64,000 bases of DNA from Harmonia axyridis (lineage: Eukaryota > Arthropoda > Insecta > Coleoptera > Coccinellidae), in assembly GCF_914767665.1 (NCBI RefSeq), contig NC_059507.1:2542001-2606000 (forward strand), given 5' to 3'. The notes under the pieces were generated by a model, which saw nothing but the letters and a program-made list of their open reading frames with translations, was not told the DNA's origin and ran no database searches. Shown in pieces: positions 23,840 to 36,700 of the stretch. Position 1 is the first letter of the stretch; every line of letters starts with the position of its first letter. The position numbers and the translations under genes are program-made.

Positions 23840-24645
23840 ACTGGTGTTTTTTTTCGAGGTAAATAACTTTAAGTTGACATTACTGTTCAAGATGGCGACC
23901 GATTTAACAGCTGTCAAGTGATTTATTTTCAGTTTGGTTTGGCAATTTATGATAAATAGACTCACGCCTGAACAACGCTTGCAAATAGTGCAATTTTATT
24001 TCGAAAATAATGGTTCTGTGCGGAATACGTATCGCGCACTACGTCCATTTTATTTTGTTTAGCGATGAAGCGCACTTCTGGTTGAATGGCTACGTCAACA
24101 AACAAAACTGCCACATTTGGAGTGAAGCTAATCCTTAAGTGTATGTCGAAACACCGTTACATCCAGAAAAACCGACTGTTTGGTGCGCTTTATGGGCTGG
24201 TGGAATCATTGGTCCGTACTTCTTCAAAAACGATGATGGCCAGAACGTTACAGTCAATGGTGATCGGTATAGAGCCATGATTACTAACTTTTTCATTCCT
24301 GAATTGAACAATCATGATGTCCAGGAGCTGTGGTTCCAACAAGACGGCGCAACATGTCACACAGCTCGTGCCACAATCGATTTATTGAAAGACACGTTTG
24401 GTGACCGCCTAATTTCACTTTTGGACCTGAGAATTGGCCTCCAAGATCTTGTGATTTAACACCGCTAGACTACTTTCTGTGAGGCTATGTAAAGTCATTG
24501 GTCTATGCGAATAAGCCACAAACCCTTGACCATTTGGAAGACAACATTCGCCGTGTTATTGCCGATATACGGCCACAAATGTTGGAAAAAGTAATCGAAA
24601 ATTGGACGTCCAGATTGGACTACATCCGAGCCAGCCGTGGCGGTC
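23840..24645 (+). mobile_element. DD41D mariner deletion derivative, copy 6, 3'-truncated
   Basis: The left end is intact (TA-ACTGGTGTTTTTTTTCGAGG). Homology stops at 24645 within the last codons (SRGG), so the right TIR is missing. The main frame 24139-24459 shifts after DRLIS and continues in another frame at 24498-24692. It abuts the 3' end of the dynein gene; the dynein polyadenylation signal is ~90 bp further on. Confidence 0.9.
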
Positions 24646-24734
24646 TCATTAATAAACTAGTTGATGCACAAACTATTTTTAATGATCTGTAAAAGGACTA
24701 AATGAAAGAAAAATGTTTTTTTAAGAATAAATTG

Positions 24735-24740
24735 TTTATT
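24735..24740 (-). terminator. Polyadenylation signal of the dynein gene
   Basis: AATAAA on the minus strand, 34 nt past the dynein stop codon (24775-24777). This gives a very short 3' UTR, ending just before the truncated mariner copy 6. Confidence 0.6.
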
Positions 24741-24774
24741 ATTATGCTTATATTAGGATTTATTGTCTATCACT

Positions 24775-27700
24775 TCAATAATCTAGAGCACATATGAGTG
24801 CTACACCTCTTTTGATCCAGTGCCTTTCAGGTTTATTGGTAGGCACTTCTATTGCCAAAACATAATTCGTCGAGTGGCCTGTTGTAGAAAGAGTTCCAGC
24901 CCTTGTCAGGGTTTTATAGACTGGACAATTGTAGACGTTATCTGGTTTTTTATGATTTTCTTCAGGTATCAGCCAGACAACAGGCATTTCTGGAAAATTG
25001 ATCAAACTAATTGATAAAGTATAAGGAAATAGAAAAATGAAAATAATGACCTGTGTATAATTCTTTGGGATTCGATTCATCTAATTGACCAGTTTGAAAA
25101 TTCCATCTAGAGCCTTCAACAAAAAGTCCCCAAATGCAGCAACCATCTGGCGGTCTTTTTTGTGGTTTTTCACTCAGAACCTAAAGTCATAGGAATGTGA
25201 ACTTCAATTTCAATAATTTTTGATCAAGAAAAAACATAGGGGTCTGGTCAAGATGGTTCATTTGCTAATTTATACACCGTAGTGAAAAAAAAATTAGCCA
25301 AGTTACCCTAAATTTTTTTTATTTTCCACCGATTATATCTTTGCATTTAAGCATACGCTTAAAAATTGTTTTCTCACAATTGTTTATTCCCAAACATAAC
25401 CAACGGTTGATCGAACATAAAATCCTGAATTAGAATCGAATGATTAAATTATGTTAATCACCTTGAAAGCGAAATTAATTTAAGCAAAACACTTAAAAAT
25501 TGTATTCCTTCAATTATTTTTTCTCAAACGTAACCAACGTCAGATCGAACAAAGTTTAAAATCACGAATACCTATTTCGAATCGAAACGAACATATTATG
25601 TTGAAGTTAATCACCTTGAAGGCAAAATTAATTGTGTCGATCGAAACTACGTATTTTCTTGCAAAATTCTGAAGCGTTCCCGTCAAAAAAGCTTGAGGAA
25701 AATAAAAGCCGGAAATCCAAAATACTGGAGGTATTCCTTCGTTATTCCATTTATTCAAAAAAGCAATTCTTGCGTGAAGGTCTGATACCCATGCAGCTGA
25801 AAAAATTCAAATAATTAACACATAGAGTACACCTAAATGGCCCTCAAAAAAAATAGACAATATCAAAAATATAAAAAAAATAAATAAAAAAATATTTCCT
25901 CAAATCATATAAAGATAACATATAAAATATTGTTTTGAATTGATATCATTAGAACTACTCTAGGCATGGTTTCCAATTTAGCTTTCAGAGGTTTTATTTG
26001 ATTTGGAAAATATTTCTCAAACTGTCCTCATTCAGTAATAAAATTCTGCTGTGTCTAAAAGACTCTTAAAAGAAAAAAATAAGTACAATATAAAAACATA
26101 CCAAGAGGTTTCAAGGACGGATATGCTTTAGATGCCCACATTACGGGAACAAGATTACTGAATAAACTCCTCGACATTTTTTCAAGGGCTTCAGACATCA
26201 CCACTAATCCTTTCAAAGCTTTCAATAAGTCCTTCAAACTATCAGTTATAACTTTTAATAACTTATTGTATCGTATAGCTTCTTGCATTATCACTGTGTT
26301 CAGGGATTCTTCGTAAAGCACAGGGTATCTGCAATGAAGTCAAGTGCCACTGAGAGGTGAATATTTTATTCGATCAGTCTAAGATGATCAGAAGGTCATT
26401 GAAAAAATTATTCATTTTTGACACCGGTGAGGCAATGAGAATGTTGAAATTCTTAACCAAACTAAGGAGGTTGATAAAATTGTACCTGGATGATAACTTC
26501 AGGGTGAATATAGATGGTTAGAGGTCGACGATAAGAGAAATCTAAATCAGAGTACCCCAAGGATCGATCATTGGGCCTCTGCTGTTTAACATATACATAT
26601 CAGACGTACCAAAATTGAATAGATACAAGATTGCTTAGTTTGTAGGTGACACCACTGTATACTATTCGCTTTGAGTCTATAGAGATTCAAAGTGAAAACT
26701 ACAATAACAATAGAATGGGGAAAGATAAATCACACCGATATCCTTGCTAGCCAAAATTATTGACTGGGCCAAACATTGAGCCACAATAAATTTGGCATAC
26801 TCTTCCACAATTTTTGCATCAAAAATACCAAAGAACCTACCTCTTCGCTATCTCTTCCAGATTGAACAATGGAGGCATCTCCCCTAGGATGTCTCTGGCA
26901 GCATTGCCAGTTACTTCTTCTTGACTTGCTGCTGCACCGCCAACTTGTTTGGGCTGCAGCATCAGTAATGTGGACAAACAGCTGTTTGTGAGCGCTTGGG
27001 CAAAAGTAATATCCGCATTGGAATGCATGCCAAAAACTTCTGGATCGTCATTTATGGGAAGTGACTTTATGTAATCCAAGTAGTCTACGTACAAGGAATC
27101 GTTGAGCAACTTGAAACAAAACATGAAGAAATGAGAAACTTCCTTTTGGATTTTTTTTCAAGAAGCGTATGTTATGTTTAACAACAAAAGTTTGGTCGAT
27201 GAATTAAAAATAACCTAGTTATCGTCAGAAAAATGCAGTTATGATTATTATCACGTCTATTCTCTTTAATTATTCTATCAATGACGGTGCAACATAATGA
27301 TCATGTGTTTCTACTTCTAATTAATGAACTGGAATGTTTATTATTCGAGGACATTGTAATACAAGATAGCACAAGTCAATATCTACTATTTTCTAGGCTA
27401 ATACAGGGTGACGTGGGCAATTTTCGAAGATTGGTGCTACATCGGAGAATATCAGAAAAATTGACAATGTATAGGTCTTCTTCATCTGCGCGATAATGAG
27501 TAGGCAAAAACAATTAAGAACATTCATTAATGCAGAGTGAACTTTTAATATCTATAGGTGACAGTGGCGTACCCAGACATAAGCGTTGGGGAGGATAAGG
27601 AAAAAAAAATTCAAATTTTCTTTCTTTTGAAGAAATTTTCCAAAGAAGTTTGCTTACTCATAATAAGATTGTGATATATAAGGTTGTTACATATAATGGA

Positions 27701-30700
27701 TATTCCTCTTGGGGGGGGATAATATACCCCTTATCCACTCCCCTTGGGTACGCCACTGATAGGTGAAACAATTTGGATGGATATTTTCTAATTCTGCAAT
27801 TACACCTCATTTTTTGTTGCTCGTATAATTGCAGTGATACAGATAATGTGAAATTAATCTCTCCAAATTGATGAACAGAACATAACCTCCAAAATAAGTA
27901 AAGGTTTGCAGCTCTGTAATTAACACCGAAACAAGCGTCGAAGGTAAAGCATAAGTTTGGGATGAATTATTGAAATAGTAATTGCAGTATCACATATTGG
28001 GATTGTTGCATAACAGTTCCACATACAGGAAACAATTTTCGATACAAAGTTGACGATGTGAGAAACGCTATAATTTAAAACTCATTACTGGATAATTTGG
28101 AAGATCAATGGATATCCTACCTGACGGTAAACTTTGGTATTATCAAAGAAATAACCAGGTGCCACTACTTTTGGATCGTAGTAGTCTCCCAAAATGTTCA
28201 TTAGACATCTTCGGTCCCAATCGTCAGTTACTCTGCCGCCATAATTGATGTGACCAGCTGTGTAGGTCAGCACTTTAAAAGGCGTTTGATCGTATTCCAG
28301 CAGGAACATGTGCAATTGGGATATGCAAATCTTCAAGTCTCCCGTGGTGAATTCGTATGGAATGTTGAAACCCAGGGGACCGAATTTTCTTCTCTCCAGC
28401 AAGACGGCTGGAAAAATAGCCATTAATATTACGAGGGTCTTATGAGATTTGAATTATTCGAGGGACGAAGCAAGGTGGTTGGAATTGTTCGATTTGTATT
28501 TCAGTAATCAGTAAAAATTGAATTTGTTCATGAAAATCGTTTTATCTCCTAAATTATTAGATAGAGACCTCTCAAATAAAAACGGTTTTCGAATATCGAG
28601 TTATGATGTACAACATGATGAGGTTTCCAGTCAGTATCTTCAGTCCAGAAGAAAAGGCTGCCTCGAGAAAAATTATCTAGTTTTTTTCAAAATTTCAATT
28701 TGTTTCAATAATCTTCTTCTTCTTCAAGTGCCGTCTTCGTTCCGAAGTTTGGCTATCATCAAAGCTATGCCTATTCTCGATACTGCAGATCTAAACAATG
28801 GACTAGTTTAGTGATGTTGATAATACTATATTTGACACGATAGAATTAAAATATAGAGCAAAACTGATAAATCAGTGAAAAAATTTTGAAAATCCATCAA
28901 TAAATGACTGAGAAATATATTATTTAAATTTACGTATTTTAGCGCGGAACGTCTTTGGTCTGTGACGTCACGGCTCTTGCCTGTGATCGCTACACCATAA
29001 ATTACGTTTAAATACTTAGCCGCGCCAAGGCTCTTGCGCCGTTTGTAGTTGTACAGTGTAGTTTTAACTCGAGTTTTGTTTTTATGTCACCATAATGGAA
29101 GAAGCCTTCGTGAAAGGACAAAGTGACAATTTGCCTAAAATAAATATATTCGCATTGATGGAGTTTTTTTCTTCAAATCCATCTTATGTCAGTGCAGAAA
29201 TAAAAGGAGTTAAACTTTTCGAGTAAGTATCTACTTTTGAGTTAGCTTCATCATGGTTCAACTTATAACGATGATTTATTTAAAAAAACGTTTCATAAAC
29301 AGTTTGTAGTTGAGTACTGGTTGTTGAAGACTATCAATGGCAAAACATATTTATGTGAGGAGTAAAAAGTAAAAAGAGAAAAAAGTAATTTATATGTATG
29401 TATATAGTAAGTTATTTCAGCCATCGTGTAACGAACAAAACACGACACGAACGGCACAAGTGATTGTACAGCAATGAATTCGTAAGCACTCTGCGAATAC
29501 CAGTCGTCTAGTGTGTGACGTCACGACACTTACACCTACTATGAAATTATTCTTCCAAGCGCAACTTCAAAGTCCCATAACTTTTTCATTTCTAGAGATA
29601 TTTTAATGATTCTTCCACATTTTTGTTTCAATTCACTTAAATTTTTAGAATTAATCCTTAACAAAAAAATGAAAACTAGTCCATTGGCAGTTGTTGCAAT
29701 TGTAATATTATGTTCCCATAATTATGAATGAAGTAAAATCATAAAGGGATCATTATAATAAGTATACACTAATGGTGCTTGATTCTGTTTACTCACCATG
29801 GAAGAGACAAAGGGCGAAGAGTAACATTTTGAAAGGCGGTGCCTTAGGGTGTTCCGACTGAAGAAAATCAGATAACTCTGCCACTTGACTGATATAGGCT
29901 CTGAGCAGGTTTGCCTTTATACCAGAGGGAGGTTCGATAGTCATTTTTGAGCTATTCTGCAATATAGATACTGGGAAATGTGGAGACGGAGTTGAAGTCA
30001 GCCAGAGTCTGAAGTCTCTGTGGGTGTTTTCTGGCTCGATATTTTCTATGAGATATTCCAGGCGTGGCATCCAACTTGGGGCCAAATGACAATTCTAAAT
30101 TGAAAAAAATGTTTTTAGAATATGGATATGAATCATGCTTAAATTGCCAAAGAAGCCTAATTATCTAGCACCTAAAGGAATATATTAAAAATAGTTACCG
30201 ATTACTTCCAAATGTTATTATTGTTTTTTGTAGGCTTTTATGCACTTGGTAAGGAAAGCTGATCAGACTATGGTAAATGCTGGTTCTCAAATTATAGGGT
30301 GTTCAAAGTAGACATAACGAAAAAAGCTATAAATGCAAATAAACTTAAAGGTCTTGCAATGTATTTCGTGATATCGGCATATCAAACATTTTCCAACCAA
30401 CCTTTGCTATGGATTTCATGTTCAGTTGATGACGCAAGTATTCAAGAAACCAAAAAAGCTTGTACAATATACACTATCCAAAGTTGATGGTTTGTTTATC
30501 TTATGAAAAGTCAATCGAATCAATGGAGAATAGCCTTTACAGCTGCAGAGTAGCGAAAAAACCAATTCAAATTTGTTCCTTGATTCGAAAGAATATCACA
30601 TTTGTAGCTTTTATCGCTATGTCTACTTCGAACACCTTTTAACTTGGAAACCAGCGTTGATCAGAATCTTGTGACCAGTTTTTCTTATGAAGGTCTACAA

Positions 30701-33700
30701 TTAACAAAACTAACATTCGCTAAGTATTTTTCATACATTCAAGTGACTGGTGTTTCATAACTAACTGAAAAAATGTGCTTGTTGAAAATGTATCATTATA
30801 GGCTTTGACGGTAACATACGGTTCGCATAGATATCAGCTATAGCACCATTAAATTATGTGCACCACCGGTCCGCTATTGAGTGACATTTGCGTTCTGTCA
30901 TGCTACAATTACATTCTGTGTCAGGGAATTGGCTTTTTAATTAACCTCTTCAATAAACACCAAATATTTTATTCAAAGTCGATTAGCTGATGGAAATTCG
31001 CTTTGACGTTTTAATGAGAGGGTCGAATCCAGAGAACAATTGGATTCAGCTTGATAACATTCATCACATGGAATATCCATTAGGAGTTCGAATCCAGAAG
31101 ACAATTGTATCGAATAATTTAATGAATATCCACTGGCCAAAACAATATAAAATACTCTCCCATCAAACCAAACCAAAAATCAAATGATCACGTTGCTGAA
31201 AATCCCAAATGAAAAAACGATAAATAAAAACTATATACCTATCAAACGATATTGAAATTGTAGCCACATAGGTATTATTTACATGTTCCAATGACTGACA
31301 TTAAATCCAACTATCCAAACTCGAACATCGAATTCATCGTTGACAACCACTTAAGGAGATTATCGAATATTTTTTGTTGTTAAGTGCGTTTTATTGGAAT
31401 AAATCATCAATTGGTCTCGAAATGTGCTTGAACATTTGCCGCTCGTTTCCCGAACAGAGCGCTATATCATTTCATCACAATGTATGTATTTTTAGAATTT
31501 AGATTTTCTGCAGCTTGATAAGTAATTTATGTATCAAGTTATATACTTCTGAAAAGGATAAAAAGCGATTTCATTTGTGACAGAAATTTTTAGGGTTGTT
31601 AAAGGATTTATTTAAGTCATTAATGTAGAAAAGTGTTATTTGATATCCTCATTGAATTAAATTAAATCAAAATTGAAAAAAAAAATCAATTATGTCGGTG
31701 AGTAAATACGATAACTCTCTATTGGAAAATCGAGAAATTTGAAAGGACAGGTTCAGATGTCGAATCCAGCAAAGTTTGTTAATGAGCAAAATCCGATTAG
31801 GAGTTCAGTAAATATGGCATTCACGGAGTGAACCCTGTTATTCTGAATAAAGCAACTTATAATGAAATGAGAAATAGCTATAATTTATGTATGGATCATT
31901 GAGGTGGACCTATAGAATATAGACTATAATGATAATAATGTGCTGAAAATTTGCATGTTGTGGTTCGAGACAATGATCTCTCTCCCTAAAATATTTTCAG
32001 ATCTCCACAACTTCCGGTTATACCGGAAACAGACCACTACTTTTCTCAATATTTCTGTAGAAGAAGTTTTTTTCGAAACAAACTATCTCATTTTTGATTC
32101 TGCAGATACGTAGTATTTATCTCCATTATAATGATTGTTGAGGTTCATGTTTTAATTTCATTTTAGCAACCCTGATGAAGCAAGAACAAAATTGCGAAAG
32201 CTTGGTTGAGAAAATAGTTATTTATGCAACAAGTGCAAAAAGTGAATGTTTATTGCACTCGACGTGAAATTGTCCGACGAAGCCGTTAGGCCGAGTTGGA
32301 CAACACGTCTAGTGCAAAAAACAATTTTTGCACGAGTTGCATACAACATTTTTTCTACGTTCATGCAAAAAGCAAAAAATGATTTATTGAGGTGCGGCAC
32401 TAGGTGTAGGAAAATGAAAAGCGCAACTTGAATACTTTATTATTAATATCGATTTGCATTGGAACAGGAACCAATACCTTACGAACAATTTAACTCAAAC
32501 TTTATTTTTACCCTCAATGTTGAAAGTGAATGAACAATTGGTGCAATTTTCAATTTGAATATTTCGTAGTGAAGTACTTTTTAAATCCACTTCTTGATTT
32601 GTTATTGCTGTTAACGTACTAGTACTTGGTAACTGTACATCGTTATTTCCTTCAGGCTGAAATTGTTTTGCAACACTGAGTTTGTTTGCATGTGATTCCT
32701 CTACGTATCCCTCCGCTACTGTCGACGATTTCCATCAGCACGTTGAAGTAGAATGACAGATGAGTGCAATAAAAACTTTATTGCACTAGTGCAATAAAGA
32801 ACTTCTTTTTCCACTAAATATAGTTCAATAAAGTTTTGCTTTTTGCATGAATGTAGAAAAAAGGGTTTTTTCTCTACTCCAAATTGAGTCGATATACCCA
32901 TATAATTGCTAGACTCTGATTTCAAGGATAATTATCATATTTATATATTATTTATTTATATTTTTCATTATTATACTGTATGCGGTTTGGTCCAAAAATG
33001 TACAGGGTGTTTATCAAAAAATCATGAAGTTAGACAACTCGAATTCATCAAAACTGAAGATTTCCATCTGAGACTCTATATTTTTTATTATTTCAGTCAA
33101 TTCCACGTACAAAAAGATGGGTAGTTAATCAAGCAAACCCTATACCTAAAATGGATATGTTAAAACTAATCGAGGAAGAACTTTGAATGAAAAAAACTCA
33201 CAATTTCTAATTGTGCGGAATAGTCTGTGATTAAATTTGACATTCAAAATTCAATATATGGAAATATATGAATATGGAAAGAGTTCAAGGTTTGAAGACT
33301 CTCAGTGCGTCACAACACGAAAGCAGCTCCATTACCTACGCCACTGCGTAAGCATGTAGAAACCGAAAGCGCAATTTAGAGTCAATTCGCATTAATGTTC
33401 AGCAACCACTCACCTGAAAAAAAATCCACGTGCCAGAATCAGAGCCACTCTTGATTAAAGCTTCGGCCCTAGGTCCTTGGCCTTGACCCAAGGAAATCGA
33501 GGACATCCGCTTGGCCATCTTCATCCTTTCGGCGAATTTGTACAAATCAGCTGCTGGGTCAGTGCCGGTAGACAGCACGAAAATTAGGGGAACAGAGGGA
33601 CTCGATTCGGCGAACATTTCCCCTAGATCAGATGTTTGAGGCTCAACGAATCTCTGGCCAAGCTCATGCGCCAAAAAAATTTGTATGGCGTTAGTGACTT

Positions 33701-33780
33701 TATCCGGTCGTAGGCATTTCAGTATCAGCAATCTTTGGAATAAGTTCAACTGGGACTCGAAGGGCTCAGGTAACGATTCT
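24775..33780 (-). CDS. Dynein heavy chain exons: AAA6 to C-terminal domain
   Basis: Eight exons (33780-33414, 30094-29797, 28407-28121, 27109-26841, 26328-26102, 25796-25615, 25180-25051, 24989-24775), residues ~1565-2221. The sequence follows inner-arm chains almost block for block: SVPLIFVLSTGTDPAADL, GQGQGP, QNCHLAPSWMPRLEYLIE, LTSTPSPHFPVSILQNS, GHINYGGRVTDDWDRR, FGMHSNADITFAQA, VFWISGFYFPQAFLTG, FARKYVVSIDTINF, then GCCIWGLFVEGSRW and the stop after ALDY. The donor of the exon ending at 25051 is GTCATT, a weak but usable GT site. Confidence 0.93.
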
Positions 33781-36700
33781 CTGGAACGAAATTACAAATT
33801 TGATTGGCCCAAGCTTCGATGATCAAGACTGCTTATTATCATAAGTAATTGCACAAGTGCATCAAAATTATCGATAATTTTGCATGACAGCGAGTTGTCA
33901 TAAAAACTGCATGAGTTCATTTTCACCGACACCGAAGGTGGAGGGCTCTTTCTCCAAAAATGAAAATGACCGAATGCAGTTTTTCAAAGAAAACACGCTG
34001 GAATGCGAAATTATCCGGTCATTTTGATGCACGAGTGTAATTCGGGGGAATATTTCCCGAATAAACTGTTACATCACTTGTCAAACTGATGTAGAATGGA
34101 ATTGCCATAGATTCGAACTGTGTAAGATGCATAGAAACTATGCATCTATGAACAGAACAATTATCGCAGTGCTGTTTCGCTTCCTATAATGCAATTATCG
34201 TAGGTAATTGCACAAGTGCATCAAAATTACCGATAATTTTGCATGACAGCGTGTTGTCATAAAAACTGCATGAGTTCATTTTCATTTTTGGAGAAAGAGC
34301 CCGACACCGAAGGTGGAGGGCTCTTTCTCCAAAAATGAAAATGACCGAATGCAGTTATTCAAAGAAAACACGCTGGAATGCGAAATTATCCGGTCATTTT
34401 GATGCACGAGTGTAATTCGGGGGAATATTTCCCGAATAAACTGTTACATTACTTGTCAAACTGATTTAGAATGGAATTGCCATAGATTAGAACTGTGTAA
34501 GATGCATAGAAACTATGCATCTATGAACAGAACAATTATCGCAGTGCAGTTTCGCTTCCTACAATGCAATTATCGCTGTAATTTTCGATAATTGTTCTCC
34601 ATATACATAGAATTTTTGACAGGAGGGAAATATTCGCTGTAATTTTCGATAATTGTTCTCCATATACATAGAATTTTTGACAGGAGGGAAATATTCGCTG
34701 TAATTTTCGATAATTGTTCTCCATATACATAGAATTTTTGACAGGAGGGAAATATTCGCTGTAATTTTCGATAATTGTTCTCCATATACATAGAATTTTT
34801 GACAGGAGGGAAATATCCATTACAAGCATAGCTGTATGCGCAGTTTTTCTGCAAAGCTCACCTTATGGGACCTAGCTCAAATTGAAAGTGAGCTCTACAA
34901 CTATGTCATATACTGCGTTGTAAATTGAGGAAATTAATATGATGGCATGGCAACATAGCCATGTTACGTCTTCGTGTTAAAACACTTGACAATTATGTTT
35001 ATGTTCTATTTGACAGAAACCATGTTGATATGAATCTACATGAGTAATTTATCATACAAAGATGGGTAGATGAAGAAACTCTTCTAATTATTCTAGACAT
35101 AGTGCATGGATTCAAATCTCAGAGTAATAAACATAGATAGAGGGAGCATATGTTATTTTCAGTAAGCAAATTTTGTCCCCAATATGAACTATCAAATTTG
35201 ACATGAAGCGCGGAAATGAAAACATATCAGTGATACGATATTTCACTCAATTCGCAAGTTTCTCCACAAAAAACGCACTTCTTATGTCCCATAGTGAATC
35301 AACGTTTCATATCAACTCAACATATATTGAAATAAATACCTAAGTAAATCAGAAATTCAGAAAACAAACTCCAAGCGCGCCAAACGACGTGAAACAACCG
35401 TTGACACTAGGAGAGCAAAAGTTGCCAAACCTTGGATTTCAGCAGGTAGATACAGAAAGTAATAAATATTCTACTTATTATTAATTCAACAATTAGGAAA
35501 TATATATATATATATTCCAAATATTCATATTTGCATATTTCATCGGGAATCACTCAAATAAATATATTTCGTTCAACATAAAATACATTCATAACGATAT
35601 AGTGGAATTGTGGATTTGAAAATATATCACAATCCGACAACCTAACCTAACCATGTTGAGAACATGTAAAAATTGCGTAAACTCCCTCTATCTATGTTTA
35701 TTACTCTATAATTTAAATGCATATTATCATTGATGTTTTTATTTATGCACAAGAATAAAATAATTCTTCACAAGAAATAGAACAATTTATAATGGCATCA
35801 CTGTGTATTATTCTATGACATTTCTAATGTCCTTCATGTATAAACGAAATCTACTGAATCGCAGCGTTGAGATACGTTCATACAAAAAAAGAGTTTTCCC
35901 CCAAACATAAGAAGGATCAACTCGAGCCTTTCCAAGTAGACTTAAAATAATTCCAAAAGACATCTTCCCAGAATCAGAATCAGCTACATCAAATAAAACC
36001 GGCCCCCCATGAAATAAAGCAAATCTTCCTAACTTCAATATTTAATAAAACTCACAGTTGAGGCTCCTGCGACTCGAATATCACTTGGTAATGGGCCTTC
36101 TTTGCGGCAAACGAATTCGTGAATGGTTCAAAGGTTGGAAGTACTCGTAAAGACAAAATTTCATTCCATGATTTACTAGAAAGCCATTCTGGACAAGGGT
36201 TGCTGTCATTCTGAAAGAAGAAATATCGCACATAGGTAACGGGTGTTTTTTTCGAGGTGTATAACTTTAAGTTGGCATTACTGTTCAAGATGGCGACCGA
36301 TTTAACAGCTGTCAAGTGATTTATTCTCAGTTTGGTTTGGCAATTCATCATGAATAGACTCACGCCTAATCAACGCTTGCAAATAGTGCAATTTCATTTC
36401 GAAAATAATGGTTCTGTGCGGAATACGTATCGCGCACTACGTCCATTTTATTTTGTTTAGCGATGAAGCGCACTTTTGGTTGAATGACTACGTCAACAAA
36501 CAAAACTGCCGCATTTGTTGTGAAGCTAATCCTCAAGTGTATGTCGAGACACCGTTACATCCAGAAAAACTGACTGTTTGGTGCGCTTTATGGGCTAGTG
36601 GAATCATTGGTCCGTACTTCTTCAAAAACGATGATGGCCAGAACGTTACAGTCAATGGTGATCAGTATAGAGCCATGATTACTAACTTTTTCATTTCTGA

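Noticed and set aside
34576..34817. Regularly spaced repeats resembling a CRISPR array
   Set aside because: Units are contiguous with no unique spacers, and this is eukaryotic intron DNA; it is a minisatellite.
34536..34854. Two overlapping minus-strand frames encoding repeated peptides (MYMENNYRK... units)
   Set aside because: They are translations of the 61-bp minisatellite, readable in more than one frame because the unit length is not a multiple of three. No gene signal flanks them.
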